A DNA stretch of 10,176 nt from Bacteroidales bacterium UBA3856 (GCA_002392525.1 DGHE01000226.1:1-10176), one strand, 5' to 3'. Shown: positions 1-7,210, counted from the stretch's first letter. Notes: a model not told the origin generated them from the sequence alone. Numbers and translations are program-made.

Positions 1-672
1 CGCGGTCTGGGCAACCCCCGGTCGGAGTACATGCCGAAGGGATCGTTCCTTGTCGGCCTCGCCGGTGGGTACAACAATTACAATTCCAACGGAATGAACG
101 GGTCTGCGGGCTCTACCTTCTATGGCATCGTCAACGATGTAAGCGGGCAGGTGAAAACGGGCAACGTGTCGCTCCTGGCGTCCTATTTCTTTGCAAAGAA
201 TATGTCCGTGGGCGCCCGTTTCACGTACGGGAATACCGGCGTGGACGTGAATTCTGCCTCCATGATGTCCTTGATGCAGCTCGAAAACAAGCATGTCCGG
301 ATGGAATCCTTCACGGGTTCTGTCGTGTACCGTGCCTACATCCCGCTCTTCAACAGCAAGGTGATAGCCCTGTTCGGCGAAGGCCGTCTCAACGGAAAAA
401 TCGGCTACAACAAGAACTATGAGCAACAGGAATACGGCAAAGTAGGCACCTATGCCGATGTCTACAGCGTCTCCCTGGGCCTGTATCCCGGAGTGAGTTT
501 CTTTTTTACGGACAATGTCGCCTTTGAAGTGTGTCTGCCCCTTCTGGAAGGCGGATACGAATGGAACCGCCAGAATTCCGGAAAAGAGCTCAACGGCTTC
601 CAGGGCCATGCGTTTGCTGCGTATCAGCTGGGCCTCCTGGGCCTGAACCTCGGTCTCACAATTAGTTTCTAA
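1..672 (+). CDS. Outer-membrane beta-barrel protein, 5'-truncated by window edge
   Basis: The reading frame is open from base 1, so the gene starts upstream. The ATG at 31 is probably internal, because the codons before it (…GNPRSEYMPKG…) continue into a segment resembling the mature N-terminus of Bacteroidota barrel proteins. The signal peptide would then lie outside the window. About 223 residues are visible. They alternate hydrophobic and polar residues, with many Gly, Tyr and Asn and short turns, as in transmembrane beta-strands (for example VSLLASYFF, YSVSLGLYPGVSFFF, AYQLGLLGLNLGL). The protein ends in Phe (…TISF), the usual terminal residue recognised by the BAM machinery. It is inferred to sit in the outer membrane; no substrate or enzyme motif is visible. 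The next gene starts 5 bp after the stop, so the two are probably cotranscribed. Barrel fold is likely; function is unknown. Confidence 0.8.
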   Translation, partial: RGLGNPRSEYMPKGSFLVGLAGGYNNYNSNGMNGSAGSTFYGIVNDVSGQVKTGNVSLLASYFFAKNMSVGARFTYGNTGVDVNSASMMSLMQLENKHVRMESFTGSVVYRAYIPLFNSKVIALFGEGRLNGKIGYNKNYEQQEYGKVGTYADVYSVSLGLYPGVSFFFTDNVAFEVCLPLLEGGYEWNRQNSGKELNGFQGHAFAAYQLGLLGLNLGLTISF

Positions 673-677
673 GGCTT

Positions 678-1775
678 ATGAAAAAGTATGCTTTCCTTTT
701 GGGCGCCCTCCTTGCACTGGCGGGCTGCAGCAAGCAGTGGAATGACCTGGTCCCCGAGAAATCGGACCCCCAGATTATTGCATTCGACATCGAAGGCCAG
801 GTGAGCTCCACCATCAACTTTGACAGGAAAACGGTGTACGTCGTCGTGCCTACGGGAACGGATCTGTCGGAACTGACCGTGACGAAATTCATTGTAACGG
901 AAGGTGTAACCTGCGATCCCGCCATCCAGGCGGGAGACCAGATAGACCTGTCCTCGGACATGTCCATTGTCCTCACGGCGTATTTTGATTTCTATGAATG
1001 GACCTTGCACGCGACTACCCAGGACAAGGCCGGTCCCGCCCCCGCAGATGTTTCCCAACTGTACAACATGAGTTTTGACTCTTGGAGCCGGCAAGGGTCC
1101 AGCCGTGTCTGGGTCCCTTACGCGGAAGGTGCCACGGACGTGGAAAAAGCCACCTGGGGAAGTGCGAACGGTACCACCCAGCCCATGGGCTATGTGACCG
1201 TGAGCCCGGAGGAAACTTTCCTCGCCGTTTCCGGAGAAGGGAAGAAGGCCCTTAAACTTCAGACCCAGGGGATGTCCCTTCTTATGGGAATGATCAAGAA
1301 ACTGGCGGCCGGCAGCATCTTCAACGGTTACGCCGGCAGCATCGACGTACTCAAGATGAGCGCCAAGATTTATTGGGGCATTCCCTTTACCCGGCGCCCC
1401 AAGACGCTGCAAGGCTATGCCTGCTATATGCCCGGCACCATAGACTGGTCGCAGGAACCCTATAAGAATAAGGAAGGAGAACTGGATAATGCCCACATCT
1501 TCGTGGTCCTGGCCGACTGGGAGACCCCCTTTGAGGTGAGCCCGCCGGAAAAACTGCTGGACGTGGAGAACGATCCGGGTATCATCGGCTACGGCAAAGT
1601 GGTCTTTGACCGGAAAATGGAAGCCTATGAGCCGTTCCGTCTGGACATCACTTATCGCAACAACCGGTCGCCCAAATACATTGCCATCGTGGCGGCTTCC
1701 AGCGTGCTGGGAGACTTCTTCACCGGCTCATCTTCCTCTGTACTGTATCTGGACGAGATGAAGTTCACTTATTGA
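678..1775 (+). CDS. Lipoprotein with C-terminal PCMD-like domain
   Basis: This 365-residue protein starts with a lipoprotein signal peptide (MKKYAFLLGALLALAGC), with the lipobox LAGC and lipidated Cys17. Residues about 31-113 look like a small beta-rich domain of the DUF5018/Ig-like kind often found at the N-terminus of Bacteroidota surface lipoproteins. Residues about 126-365 resemble the PCMD family (putative carbohydrate metabolism domain, PF13201). Signs are the start LYNMSFDSW, the VWVPY segment, and the end GDFFTGSSSSVLYLDEMKF, a typical C-terminal signature of that fold. Other PCMD proteins occur near polysaccharide-use or surface-assembly genes, but no catalytic role is established and none is claimed here. 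No acidic run follows the lipid Cys (CSKQWND), so a surface-export signal is not evident. The start is the first ATG after the barrel gene, with a weak AAGG 3 bases upstream. A terminator follows directly. Confidence 0.8.
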   Translation: MKKYAFLLGALLALAGCSKQWNDLVPEKSDPQIIAFDIEGQVSSTINFDRKTVYVVVPTGTDLSELTVTKFIVTEGVTCDPAIQAGDQIDLSSDMSIVLTAYFDFYEWTLHATTQDKAGPAPADVSQLYNMSFDSWSRQGSSRVWVPYAEGATDVEKATWGSANGTTQPMGYVTVSPEETFLAVSGEGKKALKLQTQGMSLLMGMIKKLAAGSIFNGYAGSIDVLKMSAKIYWGIPFTRRPKTLQGYACYMPGTIDWSQEPYKNKEGELDNAHIFVVLADWETPFEVSPPEKLLDVENDPGIIGYGKVVFDRKMEAYEPFRLDITYRNNRSPKYIAIVAASSVLGDFFTGSSSSVLYLDEMKFTY

Positions 1776-1791
1776 TCACTATTTGAGTGAT
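1775..1791 (+). repeat. Small perfect hairpin after the lipoprotein stop codon
   Basis: ATCACT (1775-1780) and AGTGAT (1786-1791) form a 6-bp stem around the 5-base loop ATTTG. It begins on the last base of the TGA stop codon and sits just before the strong terminator. It has no T-run of its own, so it may act as a 3'-end stabiliser or an accessory stem rather than a terminator. Confidence 0.5.
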
Positions 1792-1795
1792 ATGC

Positions 1796-1825
1796 AAAAA
1801 AAGCTGGCGCGAGCCGGCTTTTTTT
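1796..1825 (+). terminator. Intrinsic terminator of the barrel-lipoprotein unit
   Basis: An A7-GCTGGC arm (1796-1808) pairs with GCCGGC-T7 (1813-1825) across the loop GCGA, a GNRA-type tetraloop, giving a 13-bp stem. The one non-Watson-Crick pair, T1805 with G1816, is a U-G wobble in + strand RNA but would be a C-A mismatch in the opposite RNA. The element is therefore best suited to ending + strand transcripts. The T-run gives the U tract. Confidence 0.9.
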
Positions 1826-1831
1826 GTAAAA

Positions 1832-1864
1832 TTTTACTACTTTTAAAAATTATTAGTATCTTTG
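1832..1864 (+). promoter_or_regulatory. Promoter of carAB (Bacteroidota sigma-ABfr type)
   Basis: TATCTTTG at 1857-1864 matches the Bacteroidota -7 consensus TAnnTTTG exactly. The upstream segment is very AT-rich, but there is only a poor -33 match (TTTT near 1832-1835 instead of TTTG). Transcription should start near 1870, giving a carA leader of about 119 nt. It is the only recognisable promoter between the preceding terminator and carA. Confidence 0.75.
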
Positions 1865-1868
1865 TCTC

Positions 1869-1894
1869 CCGAAGAATTTTTTACGATGCTTCGG
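1869..1894 (+). other. 5' leader hairpin with U-rich loop
   Basis: CCGAAG (1869-1874) pairs with CTTCGG (1889-1894). The 14-base loop contains six consecutive T (1877-1882) and the start codon of a mini-ORF (1886). It would form at the extreme 5' end of the carAB transcript. A stem followed by U-rich RNA is the kind of element that can pause RNA polymerase. The pause role is inference; the inverted repeat is seen directly. Confidence 0.45.
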
Positions 1895-1912
1895 ACAAAA
1901 CAAAATAGATAA
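1886..1912 (+). CDS. Possible 8-residue leader peptide of carAB
   Basis: An ATG at 1886 opens a frame of eight codons (M L R T K Q N R) and stops with TAA at 1910-1912. The stop lies about 10 nt before the 5' arm of the terminator-like hairpin at 1921. A ribosome paused at the stop would therefore reach the base of that hairpin. No Shine-Dalgarno is visible, which is not decisive in Bacteroidota. Such a short frame can arise by chance, so this is a low-confidence candidate for a translated leader in an attenuation mechanism. Confidence 0.25.
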   Translation: MLRTKQNR

Positions 1913-1920
1913 GGACATTC

Positions 1921-1961
1921 AGGAAGGCTAGTTCGCGCTGAGCGAATTAGCCTTCTTTTTT
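1921..1961 (+). terminator. Terminator-like hairpin in the carAB leader (candidate attenuator)
   Basis: The arms 1923-1936 and 1942-1955 form a 14-bp stem with one G-U wobble (G1931-T1947) and the loop GCTGA, followed by six T (1956-1961). This has all the parts of an intrinsic terminator, yet it lies about 85 nt downstream of the carAB promoter and 27 nt before the carA ATG. No second promoter box is visible between the hairpin and carA, so carAB transcription should have to read through it. It could instead end a short separate RNA of about 90 nt. Confidence 0.75.
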
Positions 1962-1988
1962 ACAGGTTATTTAGTTAATAGTGTACTG

Positions 1989-3062
1989 ATGAGCAAGGCA
2001 AAGCTTATTTTGGAAGATGGCAGCGTCTACGAGGCGCTCTCTTTCGGAAGCGAACGGTCCGTTTCCGGAGAGCTGGTTTTCTACACGGCCATGATCGGCT
2101 ACCCCGAAAGCCTCACCGACCCCTCCTACAAAGGCCAGATTCTGGTCCCCACGTTCCCCATGATCGGCAATTACGGTGTCCCCGACGACGAGATGGAGAA
2201 CGGTATTTCCCGCAACTTCGAGTCGGAGAAAATCCACTGCACCGCACTGGTCATCTCCGACTACTCGGAGAAATTCAGCCACTGGAACTCGGACCGCAAC
2301 CTGGGCACCTGGCTCAAGCAGCAGGATGTTCCCGGCCTCTACGGAATAGACACCCGTGCCCTTACCAAAAAGCTCCGCGAACGCGGCGCCATGCTGGGAA
2401 AAATTGTCTTTGGCGGGGAAGACATCCCCTTCCACGACCCCAACAAGGAAAACCTGGTAGCCCAGGTCTCCACGAAGGAAGTGCGCTATTACGGAAACGG
2501 CAAATACAAGGTGCTCCTCGTGGACTGCGGCGTCAAGAACAACATCATGCGCTGTCTCCTCAAACACGACGTCACCATCAAACGCGTGCCCTGGGACTAC
2601 GATTTCACGCAGGAGGACTACGACGGCCTCTTCATCTCCAACGGCCCCGGAGACCCCGCCATGTGCAAGGAAACCGTAGAGCACATCAAAGTGGCCCTTA
2701 CGCAGGACCGCCCCATCATGGGCATCTGCCTTGGCAACCAGCTCATGGCCCTTGCCGCAGGCGCCAAAACCTATAAAATGAAGTATGGTCACCGCGGCCA
2801 CAACCAGCCGGTCAAGGTCCCCGGAACCCACACCTGCTACATCACCTCCCAGAATCACGGCTTCGCCATCGACGACAGCACGCTTCCCTCCGACTGGAAG
2901 CCCCTGTTCGTGAACCTGAACGACGGCACCAACGAGGGTATCGCCCATGTGGAGAAGCCCTTCTTCTCGGCCCAGTTCCATCCCGAGGCCTCCAGCGGCC
3001 CCGTCGACACCGAATCCCTGTTTGCAACCTTCGTGGAGAACATGAAAAAAACCAGAAAGTAA
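1989..3062 (+). CDS. carA: Carbamoyl-phosphate synthase small (glutaminase) subunit
   Basis: CarA hydrolyses glutamine and channels ammonia to CarB for carbamoyl phosphate, the precursor of pyrimidines and arginine. The 357 residues cover the family: an N-terminal CPSase small-chain domain (about 1-150) and a class I glutamine amidotransferase domain (about 173-355). The nucleophile is Cys247 in MGICLGNQ, and His331 and Glu333 in FHPE complete the triad. The oxyanion-region motif ISNGPGDP is at 216-223 and YGHRGHNQPV lies near 266-275. Cys247 is intact, so the enzyme should be glutamine-dependent. Segments such as LTDPSYKGQIL, GNYGVPDDEM and NDGTNEGI recall the glutaminase part of eukaryotic CAD more than E. 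coli CarA (from memory of those sequences). The ATG at 1989 is the natural start; the upstream region is AT-rich with no Shine-Dalgarno. Its TAA overlaps the carB ATG (TAATG), suggesting translational coupling. Confidence 0.97.
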   Translation: MSKAKLILEDGSVYEALSFGSERSVSGELVFYTAMIGYPESLTDPSYKGQILVPTFPMIGNYGVPDDEMENGISRNFESEKIHCTALVISDYSEKFSHWNSDRNLGTWLKQQDVPGLYGIDTRALTKKLRERGAMLGKIVFGGEDIPFHDPNKENLVAQVSTKEVRYYGNGKYKVLLVDCGVKNNIMRCLLKHDVTIKRVPWDYDFTQEDYDGLFISNGPGDPAMCKETVEHIKVALTQDRPIMGICLGNQLMALAAGAKTYKMKYGHRGHNQPVKVPGTHTCYITSQNHGFAIDDSTLPSDWKPLFVNLNDGTNEGIAHVEKPFFSAQFHPEASSGPVDTESLFATFVENMKKTRK

Positions 3063-6000
3063 TGAGCGAATCCATCCATAAAGTCCTTATCCTGGGCTCC
3101 GGCGCCCTCAAGATCGGCCAGTCCGGCGAGTTTGACTATTCGGGCTCCCAGGCCCTCAAAGCCCTCAAGGAAGAGGGCAAGAAGACCGTCCTTATCAATC
3201 CCAACATTGCCACGGTGCAGACGTCGGAGGGGATTGCCGATGCCACTTACTTCCTTCCTGTAACCGCCGAGTTCACCGAGAAGGTCATTGAGAAGGAACG
3301 CCCGGACTCCATCATGCTCTCCTTCGGCGGCCAGACCGCTCTCAACTGCGGTATCGAGCTTTATCGCAAGGGTATCCTGGAAAAATACGGCGTCAAGGTG
3401 CTGGGTACTCCCGTTGAGGCTATCATCAACACCGAGGACCGCGAACTCTTTGCCGAAATGATGCGCTCCATCGGCGTAAAGACCGCCCGGAGTGAGGCCG
3501 TCAGCAGCATCGACGAAGCCCTCAAGGTGGTCCGCGAGATTGGCTATCCGGTCATCGTCCGCGCCGCCTACACCCTGGGCGGCCTGGGCTCCGGCTTCTG
3601 CTCCAACGACGACGAGCTCAGGGAGCTGGCCTCATCGGCCTTCACCTATTCTCCCCAGATCCTCATCGAGGAATCCCTCAAGGGCTGGAAAGAAATCGAA
3701 TACGAGGTGGTGCGGGACCGCTACGACAACTGCATCACCGTATGTAATATGGAGAACTTTGACCCGCTGGGCATCCACACGGGTGAAAGCATTGTGGTGG
3801 CCCCCTCGCAGACCCTCAGCGACCGCGAGTACCACCGTCTCCGCGAGATTGCCATCAAGATTATCCGCCACGTGGGCATCGTGGGTGAGTGCAATGTCCA
3901 GTATGCCCTGGACCCCGACTCCGAGGACTACCGCGTCATCGAGGTGAACGCCCGCCTCAGCCGCTCATCGGCCCTGGCCTCCAAAGCCACCGGCTATCCG
4001 CTGGCCTTCGTGGCCGCCAAGCTGGGCCTGGGGAAAGGCCTCGACGAAGTGCCCAACTCCGTGACCAAGGTGACATCGGCCTGCTTCGAACCGGCGCTGG
4101 ACTACATCGTGTGCAAGATCCCCCGCTGGGACCTCGGAAAATTCGAAGGCGTGTCCCGCCAGCTGGGCTCGTCCATGAAGTCCGTGGGCGAGGTGATGGC
4201 TATTGGCCGATCCTTCGAGGAAGCCATCCAGAAGGGCCTCCGGATGATTGGCCAGGGCCTTCACGGCCTCCTTTGCAACAATGTGGACATCGAGGATGTG
4301 GACGCCGAACTCACACATCCCACCGACAAACGCATCCTGGCCATCGTGAAAGCCTTCGAGAAAGGCTATTCCATCGACCGCATCCACGAGATTACCAAGA
4401 TTGACAAGTGGTTCCTCTTCCGCCTGGAGAACATCTTCCGCTACAGTTCCCGGCTGGAGGCTGTGAAGGAGGTGGACAATCTGGATGCCGATACCCTCCT
4501 CGGAGCCAAACGCCTGGGCTTCTCCGACTGGCAGGTAGGCTGCCTTGTTTCCGGCTCTACCGGCCCTGACAGCCATCCCCGCGGGCTGGAGGTAAGAAAG
4601 AAGCGTCTCTCGCTGGGCATCCGGCCCTGCGTCAAGCAGATCGATACCATGGCGGGCGAGTACCCCGCCACCACCAATTACCTGTACCTCACCTATAACG
4701 GAACCGAGGACGACATCCAGTGCGAGCAGGACGTGAAGTCCGTGATTGTGCTGGGTAGCGGCGCCTACCGCATCGGATCCAGCGTGGAGTTTGACTGGTG
4801 CGGCGTCACGGCCGTCAAGAAGATCCAGGAGATGGGCTACCGCGCCATCATGATCAACTACAACCCCGAGACCGTGAGCACCGACTACGACGTGTGCGAC
4901 CGCCTGTTCTTTGATGAACTGTCGCTGGAGCGCGTACTCGATATCTGCGACATGGAGCGCCCGCTGGGTGTCATTGTCTCCACCGGCGGCCAGATTCCCA
5001 ACAACCTGGCCCTCAAACTGGACGCACAGGGCGTCCGCATCCTCGGAACCAGCGCCAAGTCTATCGACATGGCCGAGGACCGCGAGAAATTCTCCCGCAT
5101 GTGCGACTCCCTGGGCATTGACCAGCCCCGCTGGAAGGAACTCTCCAGCGTGGAGGACGTCTACGCTTTTGCCGATGAAGTGGGCCTCCCCATCATGATC
5201 CGTCCTTCCTACGTACTTTCCGGCGCCGCCATGAAAGTGGTCTCCAGCCGCGAGGAACTGGAAAGCTCCCTGAAAGATGCCGTGGTGGTGAGCCAGGAGC
5301 ATCCGGTGGTCGCCTCCGAGTTCCTGCAGCGTGCGAAGGAAGTGGAAATTGACGCCGTAGCCCGTAACGGAGAAATCAAGTGCTACGCCATCTCCGAGCA
5401 CATCGAGTTTGCCGGCGTGCATTCCGGCGATGCCACAGTGGTGTTCCCCGCCCAGAAACTCTACTACGAAACCCTCCGCCGCATCCGCAAGACGGCCGCC
5501 AAGATTGCCGCCTCCCTACAGATTTCCGGCCCCTTCAACATCCAGTTCCTTGCCAAGGACAACGACCTCCGCGTCATCGAGTGCAACCTGCGCGCCTCCC
5601 GAAGCTTCCCCTTCGTCTCCAAGATTACCAAGTTCAACTTCATTGGCATGGCCACGGAAATCATGCTGGGCAAGGACGTCTCCCCGTACGGAAAGACCTT
5701 TGCCGACATTGACTACGTGGGCGTGAAATGCTCGCAGTTCTCCTTCTCCCGCCTCCTCAACGCAGACCCCGTCCACGGCGTGGACATGGCCTCCACCGGT
5801 GAGGTGGCCTGCATCGGCGACAACTATTACGAGGCTCTCCTCATGAGCATGCTCTCGGTGGGATACACCGTTCCCTCCAAGGAGAAAGGCATCCTCATAT
5901 CGGCCGGTCCGTCCCATTCCCGGGCCGAGCTCCTCGAAGCCGCCCAGATGCTCCGCGACGCAGGCTACAAGATTTACGCGACGGCCGGTTCCTCCGCCTT

Positions 6001-6283
6001 CTTCGAGGAGAACGGCATTCCGGCCCAGACCGTCCACTGGCCCGACAGTGTCAAGAAGCCCAATGTCCTGGAACTGATTGAGGACCACGCCTTTGACCTG
6101 GTCATCAACATCCCCAAGAACTTTACCGAACGCGAGCTGCGGAACGGATACCTCATCCGGCGCAAGGCGGTAGACCACAACATCCCGCTCATCACCAACG
6201 CCAGGCTGGCCAGCGCGTTTATCCATGCCGTTTGCAAGATAGGCCTCGCCGGCCTTACCATAAAGGCCTGGCAGGAATACTGA
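3062..6283 (+). CDS. carB: Carbamoyl-phosphate synthase large subunit
   Basis: CarB makes carbamoyl phosphate from bicarbonate, ammonia from CarA and two ATP in the cytoplasm. It has 1073 residues and the full family architecture. The first ATP-grasp half (about 1-400) has GSGALKIGQSGEFDYSGSQA, with Arg127, Arg167, Glu294, Asn296 and Arg298 at the expected nucleotide and metal sites. An oligomerisation region spans about 401-555. The second ATP-grasp half (about 558-935) has VLGSGAYRIGSSVEFDW, and ligands Glu840 and Asn842. A C-terminal MGS-like regulatory domain (about 940-1073) contains YATAGSS. Several segments follow the CAD/CPS1 type instead of the E. coli type: RPSYVLSGAAM, SEHIEFAGVHSGDAT, IECNLRASRSFPFVSK, VKQIDTMAGEYPATTNYLYL. 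A short stretch near 497-509 (SGSTGPDSHPRGL) looks like an extra loop. The start codon shares one base with the carA stop. Confidence 0.97.
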   Translation: MSESIHKVLILGSGALKIGQSGEFDYSGSQALKALKEEGKKTVLINPNIATVQTSEGIADATYFLPVTAEFTEKVIEKERPDSIMLSFGGQTALNCGIELYRKGILEKYGVKVLGTPVEAIINTEDRELFAEMMRSIGVKTARSEAVSSIDEALKVVREIGYPVIVRAAYTLGGLGSGFCSNDDELRELASSAFTYSPQILIEESLKGWKEIEYEVVRDRYDNCITVCNMENFDPLGIHTGESIVVAPSQTLSDREYHRLREIAIKIIRHVGIVGECNVQYALDPDSEDYRVIEVNARLSRSSALASKATGYPLAFVAAKLGLGKGLDEVPNSVTKVTSACFEPALDYIVCKIPRWDLGKFEGVSRQLGSSMKSVGEVMAIGRSFEEAIQKGLRMIGQGLHGLLCNNVDIEDVDAELTHPTDKRILAIVKAFEKGYSIDRIHEITKIDKWFLFRLENIFRYSSRLEAVKEVDNLDADTLLGAKRLGFSDWQVGCLVSGSTGPDSHPRGLEVRKKRLSLGIRPCVKQIDTMAGEYPATTNYLYLTYNGTEDDIQCEQDVKSVIVLGSGAYRIGSSVEFDWCGVTAVKKIQEMGYRAIMINYNPETVSTDYDVCDRLFFDELSLERVLDICDMERPLGVIVSTGGQIPNNLALKLDAQGVRILGTSAKSIDMAEDREKFSRMCDSLGIDQPRWKELSSVEDVYAFADEVGLPIMIRPSYVLSGAAMKVVSSREELESSLKDAVVVSQEHPVVASEFLQRAKEVEIDAVARNGEIKCYAISEHIEFAGVHSGDATVVFPAQKLYYETLRRIRKTAAKIAASLQISGPFNIQFLAKDNDLRVIECNLRASRSFPFVSKITKFNFIGMATEIMLGKDVSPYGKTFADIDYVGVKCSQFSFSRLLNADPVHGVDMASTGEVACIGDNYYEALLMSMLSVGYTVPSKEKGILISAGPSHSRAELLEAAQMLRDAGYKIYATAGSSAFFEENGIPAQTVHWPDSVKKPNVLELIEDHAFDLVINIPKNFTERELRNGYLIRRKAVDHNIPLITNARLASAFIHAVCKIGLAGLTIKAWQEY

Positions 6284-6289
6284 TGAGGC

Positions 6290-6319
6290 GTTGAGTTTCA
6301 CCGAATTTTACTACCTTTG
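6290..6319 (+). promoter_or_regulatory. Promoter of the acyltransferase gene
   Basis: TACCTTTG at 6312-6319 is an exact TAnnTTTG -7 box. GTTG at 6290-6293 is a reasonable -33 element with an 18-base spacer, slightly short of the usual 19-21. Start of transcription is expected near 6325, giving a leader of about 18 nt before the ATG at 6343. The box lies after the carB stop, so this gene can be expressed apart from carAB, and no terminator is visible between them. Confidence 0.7.
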
Positions 6320-6342
6320 AGGGATGAATACAAGTTTTTGAT

Positions 6343-7188
6343 ATGGAAGAAAAGACAGTTGTCATCTCAGAAGAGCAGATGTGCGGTACCCTTGGCCTCA
6401 AGGGAAAATTCGGCCACTGGCTGGCCCGCCGCGTCATGCATCTTCTGGAAATAGACCACGTAAACGAGATACAGAACCGATATGCCGCCTTCACCGGTCC
6501 GGCTTTCGCCGAGAAAGTGCTGGAAGACGTAGGCGTCGCCTATGACGTCCCTGCAGAAGACCTTGCCAACATTCCGGCAGAGGGAGGCTTCATCACCATC
6601 TCCAACCATCACTTCGGCAGCATCGACGGCCTCATCCTCACCGCCGTCGTGGGCGCCCGCCGTCCCGACTACAAAATCCTCACCACTTTCCTCCTGGCAC
6701 TCATCCCCAGCCTCAAGGAGTACTTCCTTCCGGTGGACAACCTCTCGGGAGGAAAGGCCGATGCCCGCAGCATCAACGGCATCCGCATGGCCCTCCGGCA
6801 CATTGCCGACGGAGGCTCCATCGGCTTTTTCCCGGCCGGGGAAGTGGCCACCTGGCAGCGGCGCAGCAGGCGTCGCGAGGGCAGTTTCTTCACCATCCAG
6901 GACAAGCCCTGGGCCGACAACATCACCAAGCTCATCAAGCGCTCGGGCCTTCCCGTCGTTCCCATCTACTTCGAGGGGTGCAATTCCAAGGGCTTCCATC
7001 GGCTGGGCCTCATCCATCCCCGCCTGCGCACGGTGCGCCTCATCCACGAACTCTTCAACAAGAAGGGAACCACCGTGAAAGTGCGCATCGGCAAGCCCAT
7101 CCTCCCCGAAGAACTGGAGGGGCGCAGCATCGAAGAGCTGAGCTGGTACCTGCGTGGGCGCTGTTATGCGCTTAAGAATGCGGAATAA
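6343..7188 (+). CDS. PlsC/hemolysin-type lysophospholipid acyltransferase family protein
   Basis: This 281-residue protein has the glycerolipid acyltransferase motifs in order. The catalytic H-x4-D is in SNHHFGSIDG (His90, Asp95). Block II follows around 110-132 (KILTTFLLALIPSLKEYF). GFFPAGEVATW at 161-171 is the acyl-acceptor block in the form typical of the 'putative hemolysin'/OlsA-like branch. LPVVPIYFEG at 203-212 is block IV. The N-terminal 80 residues (LLEIDHVNEIQNRYA…IPAEGGF) also match that branch. It should transfer an acyl group from acyl-ACP or acyl-CoA to a lysolipid or aminolipid at the inner membrane. Whether it makes phosphatidic acid or an aminoacyl lipid (ornithine or glycine lipid) cannot be told. 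No strong transmembrane segment is obvious. It has its own promoter and no visible Shine-Dalgarno. Confidence 0.88.
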   Translation: MEEKTVVISEEQMCGTLGLKGKFGHWLARRVMHLLEIDHVNEIQNRYAAFTGPAFAEKVLEDVGVAYDVPAEDLANIPAEGGFITISNHHFGSIDGLILTAVVGARRPDYKILTTFLLALIPSLKEYFLPVDNLSGGKADARSINGIRMALRHIADGGSIGFFPAGEVATWQRRSRRREGSFFTIQDKPWADNITKLIKRSGLPVVPIYFEGCNSKGFHRLGLIHPRLRTVRLIHELFNKKGTTVKVRIGKPILPEELEGRSIEELSWYLRGRCYALKNAE

Positions 7189-7202
7189 TTAGAAATTATA
7201 CG

Positions 7203-7210
7203 TACCTTTG
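7203..7210 (+). promoter_or_regulatory. -7 promoter box immediately before the gene at 7217
   Basis: TACCTTTG matches the Bacteroidota -7 consensus, and only six bases separate it from the ATG at 7217. The -33 region is unconvincing (AATG at 7177-7180, 22 bases upstream). A start 5-7 bases past the box would fall at or next to the A of the ATG, giving a leaderless or near-leaderless message. The gene may also be reached by read-through from the acyltransferase gene, as no terminator lies between them. Confidence 0.6.

Noticed and set aside
669..1496. 275-codon - strand frame opposite the PCMD-like lipoprotein
   Set aside because: The + strand protein has a lipoprotein signal and a recognisable C-terminal domain. 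The antisense frame has neither a promoter nor a known motif.
1865..1988. Known riboswitch or PyrR-binding site in the carA leader
   Set aside because: No conserved riboswitch core or PyrR-type anti-antiterminator consensus is visible; only hairpins and a terminator can be supported.
1971..2981. 336-codon - strand frame opposite carA
   Set aside because: It covers the catalytic region of carA and has only shadow-type composition, with no recognisable protein.
3889..4404. 171-codon + strand frame inside carB in another frame
   Set aside because: It overlaps conserved carB sequence completely, and its Pro/Arg/Gly-rich composition is an out-of-frame artefact.
3965..5422. 485-codon open frame on the - strand opposite carB
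   Set aside because: carB is unambiguous on the + strand. The antisense frame has the low-complexity composition (many Ala, Val, Gly, His, Asp) expected from the complement of GC-rich, C/G-ending codons, and no family or start signal is recognisable.
6251..6268. GGCCTT/AAGGCC inverted repeat near the carB 3' end
   Set aside because: The 6-bp stem lies within conserved coding sequence and has no T-run after it, so it is not a credible carB terminator.
6324..6341. Five-codon ATG frame just before the acyltransferase start
   Set aside because: It is extremely short, sits at the predicted transcription start, and has no supporting feature.
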